From NCBI GenBank assembly GCA_023807065.1, contig JAJJLU010004378.1:1-13947 (forward strand): a stretch of DNA of 13,947 nucleotides. The letters are read 5' to 3'. Both the position numbers and the translations under genes were made by a program. This document shows, piece by piece, positions 1 through 7,368 of the stretch. Every line of letters starts with the position of its first letter. Position 1 is the stretch's first letter. The DNA comes from Isotricha intestinalis. Lineage: Eukaryota; Ciliophora; Litostomatea; Vestibuliferida; Isotrichidae. The notes beneath the pieces were generated by a model. That model was not told where the DNA came from and made no database searches. It saw only the letters and a program-made list of their open reading frames with translations.

Positions 1-239
1 ACAGCAAAAATTTTTCGGCAGATTTATCCGTAAGCGACTTGCATTATATGGTGGAACTTACACCCGTCAACAAACGAATTGCGGCAGTTTATTCTTCGAT
101 TGTACTTATCATACAACGAGAAACCTACCTCGCAGATTCAATCATATTGATCGAAAAGAACGGCGACAAAATGCAAATCTCATTTTCAAATCACAAACTA
201 AATCAACCTATCGACAACAAACTTTTCAACGTACAATAA
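1..239 (+). CDS. LolA-like outer-membrane lipoprotein carrier, C-terminal part (5' end cut off)
   Basis: The frame is open from the window edge (first full codon at 3) to TAA at 237-239, giving about 78 residues of C-terminus. A TTG at 39 could be called as a start, but the frame continues upstream, so this is a truncated gene. The tail has the alternating strand pattern and the closing signature of LolA-like periplasmic carriers: a strand ending in ISFSNHKLNQPI, then a short DNKLF end, like the 'tFtNvkiNxpIxdxxF' end of that family. Such proteins carry lipoproteins or lipids across the periplasm. The next gene begins one base after the stop, so it shares an operon with a FabZ-like dehydratase and a glycosyltransferase. 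The assignment rests on a short end and on context, so it is moderate. Confidence 0.6.
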   Translation, partial: SKNFSADLSVSDLHYMVELTPVNKRIAAVYSSIVLIIQRETYLADSIILIEKNGDKMQISFSNHKLNQPIDNKLFNVQ

Positions 240-240
240 T

Positions 241-600
241 ATGTTAGGAAGAAAACTCTATCTCATAGAACACACGGTAGTTGACGGCGACAATGTGACC
301 TACACCATTCGTCAAAACAAGAGCAACGAGATTTTTCAAGCACATTTTCCCGGAAGTCCCATTACACCCGGAGCGTGTTTGATTGAAATGGCGAAAGAAT
401 TGTGTGAGCATTTTCTTGACAGAAGTTTGTTGGTGAAAACCATCAAAAACGTGAAATTCATTAGTTTAATCACGCCAATAGAAAACGAATTTCTTACTTT
501 TCACATAGCCACATCGGTTGATGAAAATTCCGTTCAGGCAAAGGTGCAAATTTCATCGGACGGCAACATTTGCTCAAAAATCAATTTTGAACTTGTTTGA
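241..600 (+). CDS. FabZ-like 3-hydroxyacyl-ACP dehydratase (hot-dog fold)
   Basis: A 119-residue protein, the size of a single hot-dog domain. Residues 35-51 read HFPGSPITPGACLIEMA, the FabZ/FabA-type active-site helix: His35 is the expected catalytic base and Glu49 the expected acid. The family removes water from 3-hydroxyacyl-ACP in fatty-acid or polyene chain building in the cytoplasm. It is shorter than housekeeping FabZ (about 140-150 residues) and lies between a LolA-like carrier and a family 2 glycosyltransferase. This suggests a specialised acyl chain, as in aryl-polyene/flexirubin-type clusters, rather than general lipid synthesis. The start is 1 base after the previous stop, and its TGA stop (598-600) overlaps the next ATG (600-602), so translation is probably coupled. 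Confidence 0.85.
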   Translation: MLGRKLYLIEHTVVDGDNVTYTIRQNKSNEIFQAHFPGSPITPGACLIEMAKELCEHFLDRSLLVKTIKNVKFISLITPIENEFLTFHIATSVDENSVQAKVQISSDGNICSKINFELV

Positions 601-1346
601 TGGAACTATCTGAAACAACCTGCATAGTAATTCCAACCTACAACAACGAAACAACCATTCGTAGCGTTGTGGAATCTGTTCTGCCCTATTCTCCCAACGT
701 GATTGTGGTAAACGACGGTTCCACCGACTCCACTACGCAGATTTTACAAAGTATTGAAAATCAGATTATTCTCATTTTCTACACAAAAAACCGAGGAAAA
801 GGATATGCGTTAAAACAAGCATTTGCCGAGGCGAAAAAAAGACAATTTTCACATGCCATAACCTTGGATGCCGACGGCCAGCACAAAGCAACCGACTTGC
901 CACTGTTTGCCGAAGCAATAGCAAAACACGAAGATGCATTGATAATTGGCAGCCGACAATTCGATCTGCCCAACATGCCGTCGAAAAACAGCTTTGCCAA
1001 CAGATTTTCCAATTTCTGGTTTCGTGTGCAAACAGCCCACAACCTACCCGACACGCAAACAGGATTTCGGGCATATCCGCTCAAACAACTCAAATACAAA
1101 GGTCCGTTCAACAATCGCTATGAAGCTGAATTAGAGATACTTGTCCGTTCCGCATGGAAAAATATACCACTCGTTCCCATCAACATTGACGTGTATTATC
1201 CGCCGAAAGAGGAACGCGTTTCGCACTATAGACCAACAATTGATTTTATCAGAATCAGCCTACTGAATACTGTTCTTTGCTTTGCGGCAATTTTGTATGG
1301 GTATCCGTCGATGCTTATCAGAAAAATAGTTCGTTATCGAAAGTAA
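600..1346 (+). CDS. Family 2 glycosyltransferase (DPM1/WcaA-like)
   Basis: A 248-residue GT-A glycosyltransferase. The first strand, CIVIPTYNN (8-16), NDGSTD (38-43) and the metal-binding DADGQH (DxD at Asp90/Asp92) are the standard GT2 motifs for nucleotide-sugar binding and catalysis. GSRQ and the later QTGFRAYP fit polyprenol-phosphate or lipid-directed members. A hydrophobic stretch near the C-terminus (about residues 218-240), followed by basic residues, probably anchors it to the inner membrane. I start it at ATG 600, which overlaps the preceding TGA as TGATG, rather than at TTG 597. With the upstream dehydratase and carrier it probably glycosylates or finishes a specialised envelope lipid. 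The acceptor cannot be read from sequence. The operon appears to end here: over 500 bases without a gene follow. Confidence 0.85.
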   Translation: MELSETTCIVIPTYNNETTIRSVVESVLPYSPNVIVVNDGSTDSTTQILQSIENQIILIFYTKNRGKGYALKQAFAEAKKRQFSHAITLDADGQHKATDLPLFAEAIAKHEDALIIGSRQFDLPNMPSKNSFANRFSNFWFRVQTAHNLPDTQTGFRAYPLKQLKYKGPFNNRYEAELEILVRSAWKNIPLVPINIDVYYPPKEERVSHYRPTIDFIRISLLNTVLCFAAILYGYPSMLIRKIVRYRK

Positions 1347-1510
1347 TCACATTTCATTATCAATTAGTTACAAAACACGTTTTTTCAAACGCACCAACAC
1401 GAACGCCGCACGCAACGAGCCAACAATGTTCCCAGCCCCCTGCTTTCATTTCTTAAATTTTCCCCTCTTAATTCCTAATTTTTAATTAAAAAATCCTATT
1501 TTTACCACAA
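1347..1510. other. Intergenic spacer after the glycosyltransferase
   Basis: No gene is supported. The DNA becomes T/A-rich around 1441-1504. A TATTTTTA at 1497-1504 differs from the Bacteroidota -7 box (TAnnTTTG) only in its last base, and no convincing TTTG -33 box lies 19-21 bases upstream. It could drive the structured element that follows, but this is weak. Confidence 0.35.
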
Positions 1511-1810
1511 GTTCACGCCGAAGCATTTTTATGCGGTTGGGTGGGCTTGGACATATAAGAAGGCGTTTATCTGACGCTTTGTTTTGACGTATAGGAATCT
1601 CGCAAATTCTGGATTGCGAAATTCGAAAGAATTTCTGCCAATCTAATCAAAATCAAAGCAACGGTGGATGCCCATTGGGTATGTAATATATGGTACGCTC
1701 GTGCCATTACATATCGGCGTGGGTTCTTTCGTTGCTCGTTCTGATTAGATGGGCAATGCGAGAGCCTCTATACGTGGGACGGGTAACAGGTACGATTCCA
1801 CGCTTTTTTA
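1511..1810 (+). ncRNA. Candidate structured RNA (free-standing ncRNA or long leader) ending in a terminator
   Basis: About 300 bases with no convincing reading frame but many paired arms. Seen: a GCGT/ACGC hairpin (1563-1577); CGCAA/TTGCG (about 1601-1618); GAAATTC, a GAAA tetraloop, then GAATTTC, a perfect 7-bp stem (1618-1635). A nested hairpin of about 110 bases follows: outer arms ATCTAATCA (1641-1649) with TGATTAGAT (1742-1750), then AGCAACG (1657-1663) with CGTTGCT (1730-1736), then TATGTAAT (1680-1687) with ATTACATA (1706-1713), capped by GGTAC/GTGCC. It closes with a terminator-like stem and T-run (1773-1809). I do not recognise tmRNA, RNase P, SRP or 6S signatures. It may be a dispersed Bacteroidales element. 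Strand is inferred from the 3' T-run. If it is a leader, it would control the gene at 1856. Confidence 0.45.
1773..1810 (+). terminator. Terminator-like hairpin with T-run
   Basis: CGTGGGA (1773-1779) pairs with TTCCACG (1796-1802) over 7 bp, including one G-T pair, and C plus six T follow (1803-1809). The 16-base loop is long for a simple terminator, so it could also be the closing stem of a folded RNA or an attenuator ahead of the gene at 1856. A CAATTTTG at 1819-1826, one base off TAnnTTTG, just downstream may restart transcription. Confidence 0.5.
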
Positions 1811-1855
1811 TTTATAATCAATTTTGCTTGGGAGTCGGCAAGGACAAAAAAATGA

Positions 1856-3037
1856 ATGACAACGTTTTCAAAACATTGGTTCATGTTTTCGTTTAGTTTG
1901 CCCGAAGGCGAAACCGAGGATTCCATTTCGAACAAACTCGAATTGCTTGGCTGGCAACGGAATCGTTTTGAGTACCGCAAGGGAGAATATAACGACAATT
2001 TTGCCTTGCAAAACTCCGTTCTGTTCTATGGCTGCGGGGCAATGTTCGACGACAATTCTTGTGCAAACCGGGTGTTGGCGGTGTATGACTATTTGGGCGG
2101 AATCGGAGGAGAATTTGGTATAGAATTAGAAAATCCTTCCCTAAAGTATAATTTGACGCTAAAAAAGGTTGAACTCCGTGTATATGAAACCTTTGTGGGC
2201 GTTCTTGTTTTTCATGTAGAGAATAACGATTATAGTACCATAACGGAAATTAGAGAAATAAACGAATTTGGTCGCCATATATTTCCGCCATATTTTACTG
2301 ATGCCAAAGATGTTTGCCCGAAATCAATCGAAATACGTTTTAAGAATGGATACACGTTTAAGCAAGACTTTTCGCAATACGAATGCGAGGACGACAGCCC
2401 TTTCCAGCTGCCTGATTTTATAAGCCGGATTCTGCCCGAAGAATTAACGAATTCCGCGTGGCTGTGCGACGACAGCATGTTTTATGTGACGATGTTGAAC
2501 AGCAATGTTGTTGGAATAAATTATCCTAAAATGAATGTAAGTGCGTTTTCGGGAGAATATGATTTTGTGGTTACGCAGAGCAATATGGATATTTACCGTA
2601 GAAAAAATAGCGACGAACTGAATTTCTACGAAACATTGTGTGTGGCGGTTGCGGAACTGGCATTGGCACAGAAAGCCTGCTATTTGTGGTTCACAAAGAA
2701 AAAGTCGGACATAGCCAACGACCTGCAACACGGAAAACTATCCGACCGTGATTTCTTGGATAAACTACAGCAGTTGGACAAAGATGTGTTGTCGTTTGCC
2801 AACAACATTTGTTACAGCGACATATCGCCGAAGCGGAACACCAACAAACTCTATAAACTGCTGCAATCGCGGTTCGAAATACAGAGGCGAAACGCTGAAC
2901 TGCAAAAAGATGTGAAGCAATTGTTCCAATACGCCGAAGCCATAACCGACAGGGAACGGAACAAACGAATGCTACAACTACAAATGATTGCTGTTGTAGC
3001 AGCCCTAGCAATGTTGATTGTTGAACTTGTAAAATAA
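1856..3037 (+). CDS. Uncharacterised tail-anchored membrane protein
   Basis: 393 residues, family not recognised. The first 230 or so residues look like a soluble mixed alpha/beta domain with no signal peptide. Residues about 250-370 are helical and charged, with a probable coiled coil (LQSRFEIQRRNAELQKDVK and onward). The last 16 residues (IAVVAALAMLIVELVK) form one hydrophobic helix, so the protein is probably cytoplasmic and held in the inner membrane by its C-terminus. The plan (soluble domain, long helices, C-terminal membrane helix) recalls CorA-type channels, but there is no GMN motif and only one membrane helix. ATG 1856 is chosen; an overlapping ATG at 1852 is in another frame and closes after 14 codons. 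The next gene starts 8 bases after the stop and also encodes a membrane protein, suggesting partners. Confidence 0.75.
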   Translation: MTTFSKHWFMFSFSLPEGETEDSISNKLELLGWQRNRFEYRKGEYNDNFALQNSVLFYGCGAMFDDNSCANRVLAVYDYLGGIGGEFGIELENPSLKYNLTLKKVELRVYETFVGVLVFHVENNDYSTITEIREINEFGRHIFPPYFTDAKDVCPKSIEIRFKNGYTFKQDFSQYECEDDSPFQLPDFISRILPEELTNSAWLCDDSMFYVTMLNSNVVGINYPKMNVSAFSGEYDFVVTQSNMDIYRRKNSDELNFYETLCVAVAELALAQKACYLWFTKKKSDIANDLQHGKLSDRDFLDKLQQLDKDVLSFANNICYSDISPKRNTNKLYKLLQSRFEIQRRNAELQKDVKQLFQYAEAITDRERNKRMLQLQMIAVVAALAMLIVELVK

Positions 3038-3045
3038 TAAAAAAG

Positions 3046-3264
3046 ATGAATGTAATTATGTGTATTAGTGAATGTTGTGGGTGTTACATCCCATTGATTA
3101 TTTGTATTTGCGTATTAGCCCTATTGATAATAGGAATAGGGATATGCGTAATAATCTGTCTCTACAAATTTTGTGCAACGAAAGAGGAACATTGCCACGA
3201 ATTAATAAAAATGGATAAAAACAATGAATACCGAAAAGAACGAAAAAATAAACTCAATGTATAA
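3046..3264 (+). CDS. Cysteine-rich one-pass membrane miniprotein
   Basis: 72 residues, family unknown. Ten of the first 50 residues are cysteine (6, 10, 11, 13, 20, 22, 34, 38, 43, 50). A hydrophobic helix spans about residues 15-40, and the last 30 residues are highly charged (Lys/Glu/Arg). There is no obvious signal-peptidase site, so it is probably a one-pass inner-membrane protein. It begins 8 bases after the stop of the tail-anchored protein; an AAAAAAG tract precedes ATG 3046, and a second in-frame ATG lies at 3058. CECCGC-like clusters can bind metal or form disulfides, but nothing shows which. Its place in the operon is the main support that it is real. Confidence 0.6.
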   Translation: MNVIMCISECCGCYIPLIICICVLALLIIGIGICVIICLYKFCATKEEHCHELIKMDKNNEYRKERKNKLNV

Positions 3265-3285
3265 TCTTATTAAAATCTATTAGTT

Positions 3286-5433
3286 ATGAAAAGAATTTTT
3301 ACAATTTTAGTCTTGTGCATAATGACATTTGCGGCGAGTGCGAAAAACTACGAAGTGTGGCTTCCGTCGTATATGAGTGATGAAAATTATTGTGATGTTA
3401 CAAAACAAATTGGAGCAGATGTGTTGTTGAAAGAAGGAGATATTGTAACTGTTTTGATTGACGGAACATTTTCTGCTGTGATGTCTGGAATTTCAATTAA
3501 TATTGTTTATTTTTACGAAGATTGGGAAGTGAAATTTATGGGTGCGTGGTCGTACGTTAGTTTAGGAAGCACGAAAGTGAATACAGCTGTTAATATAGAA
3601 ATCACTCGTGATTTATCAGAGAGTGAAAATTTATATTTGTTTATTGTAAGAAATAATGAAGATGACGATGAAAATTTGTCCTCATTTATTTCGAACTGGG
3701 ATTCTGATGGAACTTTTGTTTATGAGGATGCAGAAAAAACAATATTACGTAAATATATTGGAAATAAAAGTGAGGTTATTATTCCGAGTGGCGTTAGTTC
3801 AATAGGAGAAGATGCTTTTTCTGGTTGTAGCGGCTTGACATCGGTAACAATCCCCAACAGCGTTACTTCGATTGGAGAAAGTGCTTTTTCTGGTTGTAGC
3901 GGCTTGACATCGATAACAATCCCCAACAGCGTTACTTCGATTGGAAGTTATGCTTTCCGAAGAGTTTCTTGCGTTATATATTCTGGAAGTGCCGAAGGTA
4001 GTGGTTGGGGGGCATATGAGGTTTATGGAGCAAAAGACGATAATTTCCATTATAAAGATGCGGAAAAGACAATTATATCAAAATACATTGGTGAAGGTGG
4101 CGATGTTGTTATTCCGAACAGCGTCACTTCGATTGGAAGTTCTGCGTTTTCTGGTTGTAGTGGCTTAACATCAATAACAATCCCGAACGGTGTGACTTCA
4201 ATAGGAATTGCCGCTTTTTTTGATTGTAACGGCTTGACATCAATAACAATTCCTAACAGTGTAACTACGATTGGTGAGATGGCTTTTGAGGAATGCAATG
4301 TTTTAAACTCGGTAACACTCCCTGACAATCTTGATGTATCAAATGTAAAGATATGTGTTACAAAAGATGGCATACGATATCAGATTTTAAATGATAAAAA
4401 AGTAAAAGTAGTATCTAAATATAACGAAAGTTATACAGGAGATGTCGTAATCCCCGCAAGTATCAGCGCAGGAAATACGTTTACTGTTACTTCGATTGGA
4501 GATTGGGCTTTTAATAAATGTGTCAACTTGACATCAGTAACAATCCCGAACAGCGTAACTTCTATTGGGACATCTGCTTTTGAGGAATGTTTCAGTTTGA
4601 CATCAGTAACAATTCCGAACAGTGTCACTTCTATTGGAGAGCGTACTTTTTATAGTTGCTCAAAACTAACAAATGTGACGTGTTTGGCAGCAGTGCCGCC
4701 AACGGCATACGCCAATAGTTTCGAGAACTACAACGGCTATTTATATATTCCTTGCGAGAGTGCGGATGATTATGATTTCGCTTCGTGCTGGGGTTCGTTC
4801 AAGCACGTGGAGTGCATAGGTGCAGAAACGGTGGAATTAACCAAAGACGAGGTTTCCGTGGTTCCAGAGAAAACCGAGGCGGTGTTTTCAATGCCAAAGA
4901 ACGAGAATGCAAACTCCTACACGCTTACCATTTCCAACAACGGCGTAACATTCTGCACTCTCACGTTCAACGCACAAGGGCAGCTGGCTAACATAGATTT
5001 CTCTACAAACAAGAGCTACGAGTTAAAATCGGGCGTTGAGGCGTTCCAATTCACGGTAACGGGTCTTTCAACGGCAGAAGACTACGGCTATTCTTTCAAG
5101 GCATTGGCATCAAATAAATCCGTGCTTAAGGAATACAGCGGTTCGTTCACAACCAAGAACGAAGATGGCACAGGCGGTAGCGTTCAAGGCGGCGGCGAAG
5201 GAAGCGACCAAGGTAGCCAAGGCGGTGAAGGTGGAGAAGGCGGTTCAGCCGCAGTTTCTGAGGTTTCCAACACCACGGCGGTTACAGTCGTAAACGGTCA
5301 AATCCTTGTAAACGGCGAAGCTCCAGCATTCGTGGTAACCGTTTCGGGTCAAAAAATCCCAAATGCAAACCTCAAGGCAGGAGTGTATTTTGTGGTAGTT
5401 GACGGCAAAACCGTAGGCGTTTCGGTGCGGTAA
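3286..5433 (+). CDS. Secreted BspA-like leucine-rich-repeat protein with FN3-like domain and T9SS-like tail
   Basis: 715 residues. Order: Sec signal peptide (1-19, ending AASA before KNYEV); beta-rich N-terminal domain (about 20-150); LRR_5/BspA repeats of 23 residues in two or three blocks (about 160-475), with units such as CSGLTSVTIPNSVTSIG; a fibronectin-III-like domain (about 515-622); a Gly/Gln/Glu-rich linker (about 625-653); and a C-terminal module ending in GVYFVVVDGKTVGVSVR, close to type A sorting signals of type IX secretion. The signal peptide takes it to the periplasm, and the tail suggests export to the surface or medium. BspA-like LRR proteins in gut and oral Bacteroidales bind host or bacterial surfaces; the ligand here is unknown. 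The first two thirds are clearly more AT-rich than the FN3/tail part, suggesting a mosaic gene. A terminator follows at 5475. Confidence 0.9.
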   Translation: MKRIFTILVLCIMTFAASAKNYEVWLPSYMSDENYCDVTKQIGADVLLKEGDIVTVLIDGTFSAVMSGISINIVYFYEDWEVKFMGAWSYVSLGSTKVNTAVNIEITRDLSESENLYLFIVRNNEDDDENLSSFISNWDSDGTFVYEDAEKTILRKYIGNKSEVIIPSGVSSIGEDAFSGCSGLTSVTIPNSVTSIGESAFSGCSGLTSITIPNSVTSIGSYAFRRVSCVIYSGSAEGSGWGAYEVYGAKDDNFHYKDAEKTIISKYIGEGGDVVIPNSVTSIGSSAFSGCSGLTSITIPNGVTSIGIAAFFDCNGLTSITIPNSVTTIGEMAFEECNVLNSVTLPDNLDVSNVKICVTKDGIRYQILNDKKVKVVSKYNESYTGDVVIPASISAGNTFTVTSIGDWAFNKCVNLTSVTIPNSVTSIGTSAFEECFSLTSVTIPNSVTSIGERTFYSCSKLTNVTCLAAVPPTAYANSFENYNGYLYIPCESADDYDFASCWGSFKHVECIGAETVELTKDEVSVVPEKTEAVFSMPKNENANSYTLTISNNGVTFCTLTFNAQGQLANIDFSTNKSYELKSGVEAFQFTVTGLSTAEDYGYSFKALASNKSVLKEYSGSFTTKNEDGTGGSVQGGGEGSDQGSQGGEGGEGGSAAVSEVSNTTAVTVVNGQILVNGEAPAFVVTVSGQKIPNANLKAGVYFVVVDGKTVGVSVR
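3813..3950 (+). repeat. Two near-identical 69-base tandem units inside the LRR region
   Basis: Unit 1 is 3813-3881 and unit 2 is 3882-3950. The first 60 or so bases of each differ at one position only (G/A in TCGGTAAC versus TCGATAAC). Each 69-base unit encodes exactly one 23-residue LRR_5 repeat. Other repeats in the gene are more diverged, so this pair is a recent duplication or gene conversion and would allow copy-number change without a frameshift. Confidence 0.9.
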
Positions 5434-5441
5434 ATCTGTAG

Positions 5442-5460
5442 GGACGCACTGCGTGCGTCC
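5442..5460. repeat. Perfect palindrome in the 3' spacer
   Basis: GGACGCAC (5442-5449), loop TGC, GTGCGTCC (5453-5460): an 8-bp perfect stem. It lies 9 bases after the BspA-like stop codon, has no T-run of its own, and precedes the real terminator at 5475. It looks like a small dispersed REP-type unit; copies elsewhere cannot be checked from this window. Confidence 0.7.
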
Positions 5461-5474
5461 TGTTTTGCAAATCA

Positions 5475-5500
5475 AAGGCTGCCGCAAGGCGGCCTTTTTT
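5475..5500 (+). terminator. Rho-independent terminator of the BspA-like gene
   Basis: AAGGCTGCC (5475-5483), GCAA tetraloop (5484-5487), GGCGGCCTT (5488-5496): a 9-bp stem with one G-T pair. The T-run at 5495-5500 partly belongs to the stem. It stands 42 bases after the BspA-like stop and separates that gene from convergent ispG. Confidence 0.85.
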
Positions 5501-5570
5501 AATGCACAATGCTCAATGCGTAATGCACAATGGTGAGATGCCTCACTCCGTTCGGCATGACGGTCGTGGT
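5501..5570. repeat. Dispersed-repeat-type spacer (AATGCACAATG direct repeats and HAERSEAS box)
   Basis: AATGCACAATG occurs at 5501-5511 and again at 5522-5532, with a related partial copy between. At 5537-5560 the minus strand reads codons for HAERSEAS, a string that turns up in spurious ORFs of intergenic repeats in many uncultured Bacteroidales. That recognition is from memory, not a search. The minus-strand ORF covering it (5245-5631) overlaps the BspA-like gene and ispG end and is not a gene. Confidence 0.5.
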
Positions 5571-5605
5571 GAGGAATATGGAACGGAAAGAGGTGCATAT
5601 AAAAA

Positions 5606-7345
5606 CTACACATTCTCCCGCCAATCGCCATTTGCTTTAATCAAATCTATCAACGCTTGAACTGCCTCAGTTTCAGGAACATTGCGTGCTACTAATTCTT
5701 GTTTCTTATATAGATTCACAGTGCCTTTTCCTGCTCCAATATAACCATAGTCGGCATCGCTCATCTCGCCGGGACCGTTGACAATGCAACCCATCACAGC
5801 AATTTTCAATCCTTTTAAATGCGATGTCCTTGATTTCACCTCGTTCAACGCCTTTTCTATATCGTACAACGTACGACCACACGATGGACAGGATATGTAT
5901 TCAGTCTTTTCGAACCGAGAACGAGATGCCTGCAATATTGACAATGACAAATCTACAAGTTGCTGATTATCAATACTTTTACAACGAATCATCATTCCAT
6001 TTAAAAATCCATCGAGCAACAGCGAACCAAAATCCATAGCAGCACGGATCTGCAAATCTGCAAAGTCGGCGCAATCATACGTACGTTCAAGCAACACAGG
6101 ATTTTTACGTCCACGCAATTGTGCATACAATTTTCTCACAAAATATGTACAGTGGATATCAACGCAGTCAAGCAACACTATCGTTTTTTCGCCCAATTCT
6201 GGTAATTGTTCGATTTCTGATTCCGAGATTTTCAAGACAGATTGTTCGTTTGACTTATACGTTTGAAGCGATACGATTGGCAATGAAAACAAATCGTTAT
6301 AGATTTGATTTTCAGCAACATACCAATCCGCCTTTGTTTGTCCCGCGCCAAGAACCATAGGTACAGAATCTCCGCCAATTCCCGCAACCGTGGTAGTTTT
6401 ATATGGAACATACGAATCAATAGCCACACGCACATCTTCTATTGGTTTGAAGTCGAACGGTTTTGAAAACACTTCATTTCTATAATCCACAATGCGTTTA
6501 CACACAGGTATTTCCGATTCCGGAGATTCTGTCAGCGAAACTCGAATGGTGTCGCCAATGCCATCGAGCAACAACGAGCCACTGCCAACCGCTGACTTAA
6601 CGCGGCCATCCTCGCCTGCACCCGCTTCGGTAACCCCCAAATGAATCGGATAGCGACAATCATCTTCCGCCATCCGTTTTGCCAACAAACGGGTTGCCTG
6701 CACCATAATCCGTGTATTGCTCGCCTTGATGGAACACGCAACGTTCTTAAAGTCAGCATCTTTGCAGATATGAAGAAATTCCATCATACTTTCCACCATT
6801 CCACGTGGCGTATCGCCGTAGCGCGAAACTATCCGTTGCGACAACGAGCCATGGTTCACGCCAATACGAATCGCCGTGCCGTTTTGTTTGCAAACCTCAA
6901 GCAACGGCAAAATATTTTCACGAATTTTTTCCAGCTCCACCCGATATTCCTCGTCGGTGTAATCGGTTTTGCGAAGAGAACCAATATACACGTAGTTTCC
7001 AGGATTAATGCGAACTTTTTCCACATATTTCGCTGCAACAAGCGCCGCCTGCGGATTAAAGTGAATGTCAGCGACAAGCGGTTTCGTGTAACCACGGGCA
7101 ACAAGTCCTTCTTTTATATTTTTAAGATTTTCCGCTTCACGGACACCCTGGGCTGTCAATCGAACGTAATCGGCACCAGCATCGAAAATCCTGATACACT
7201 GCAAAATACAAGATTCCGTATCATTTGTGTTTGTATTTGTCATCGACTGCAATGCAATAGGATTATCGCCACCAATTTTCACGGTTCCTATCTGTATTTC
7301 AGGAATTTGCAGACGTTTATACGCCGAAAGAATCATTTGCGCCAT
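5606..7345 (-). CDS. ispG: 4-hydroxy-3-methylbut-2-enyl diphosphate synthase (long, insert-containing type)
   Basis: IspG/GcpE makes HMBPP from methylerythritol cyclodiphosphate in the MEP isoprenoid pathway, using a [4Fe-4S] cluster. From ATG 7345 the protein has 579 residues. The TIM-barrel start IGGDNPIALQSMTNTNTND is near residue 22. The cluster ligands are SCPSCG (Cys486, Cys489), GCIVNGPGE (Cys520) and Glu527. The length matches the three-domain type of Bacteroidota, Chlamydiae and plants, which has an extra domain between barrel and cluster domain, not the 370-residue E. coli type. A longer frame starts at 7408, but its first 21 residues do not look like IspG, and a TAnnTTTG box at 7368-7361 lies inside that extension, so I prefer MAQMILSAYK. 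No close partner: the neighbours are convergent and divergent. Confidence 0.95.
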   Translation of the reverse strand: MAQMILSAYKRLQIPEIQIGTVKIGGDNPIALQSMTNTNTNDTESCILQCIRIFDAGADYVRLTAQGVREAENLKNIKEGLVARGYTKPLVADIHFNPQAALVAAKYVEKVRINPGNYVYIGSLRKTDYTDEEYRVELEKIRENILPLLEVCKQNGTAIRIGVNHGSLSQRIVSRYGDTPRGMVESMMEFLHICKDADFKNVACSIKASNTRIMVQATRLLAKRMAEDDCRYPIHLGVTEAGAGEDGRVKSAVGSGSLLLDGIGDTIRVSLTESPESEIPVCKRIVDYRNEVFSKPFDFKPIEDVRVAIDSYVPYKTTTVAGIGGDSVPMVLGAGQTKADWYVAENQIYNDLFSLPIVSLQTYKSNEQSVLKISESEIEQLPELGEKTIVLLDCVDIHCTYFVRKLYAQLRGRKNPVLLERTYDCADFADLQIRAAMDFGSLLLDGFLNGMMIRCKSIDNQQLVDLSLSILQASRSRFEKTEYISCPSCGRTLYDIEKALNEVKSRTSHLKGLKIAVMGCIVNGPGEMSDADYGYIGAGKGTVNLYKKQELVARNVPETEAVQALIDLIKANGDWRENV

Positions 7346-7360
7346 AGTTCTTTGTTTTTG

Positions 7361-7368
7361 CAAAAATA
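7361..7368 (-). promoter_or_regulatory. Bacteroidota -7 box for ispG
   Basis: On the minus strand 7368-7361 reads TATTTTTG, matching TAnnTTTG. Transcription would start around 7354-7356, leaving a leader of about 10 bases before ATG 7345. No clean TTTG -33 box was seen, only T-rich sequence at about the right distance. It supports the shorter ispG start. Confidence 0.5.

Noticed and set aside
1690..1896. 68-codon ORF (MVRSCHYISAW...) between the glycosyltransferase and the 1856 gene
   Set aside because: It lies on the arms of the structured element and overlaps the start of the real downstream gene; no ribosome-site or family support.
5245..5631. 128-codon minus-strand ORF containing HAERSEASHH
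   Set aside because: It covers the BspA-like 3' end, a terminator, dispersed repeats and the end of ispG, and is a repeat-derived artefact.
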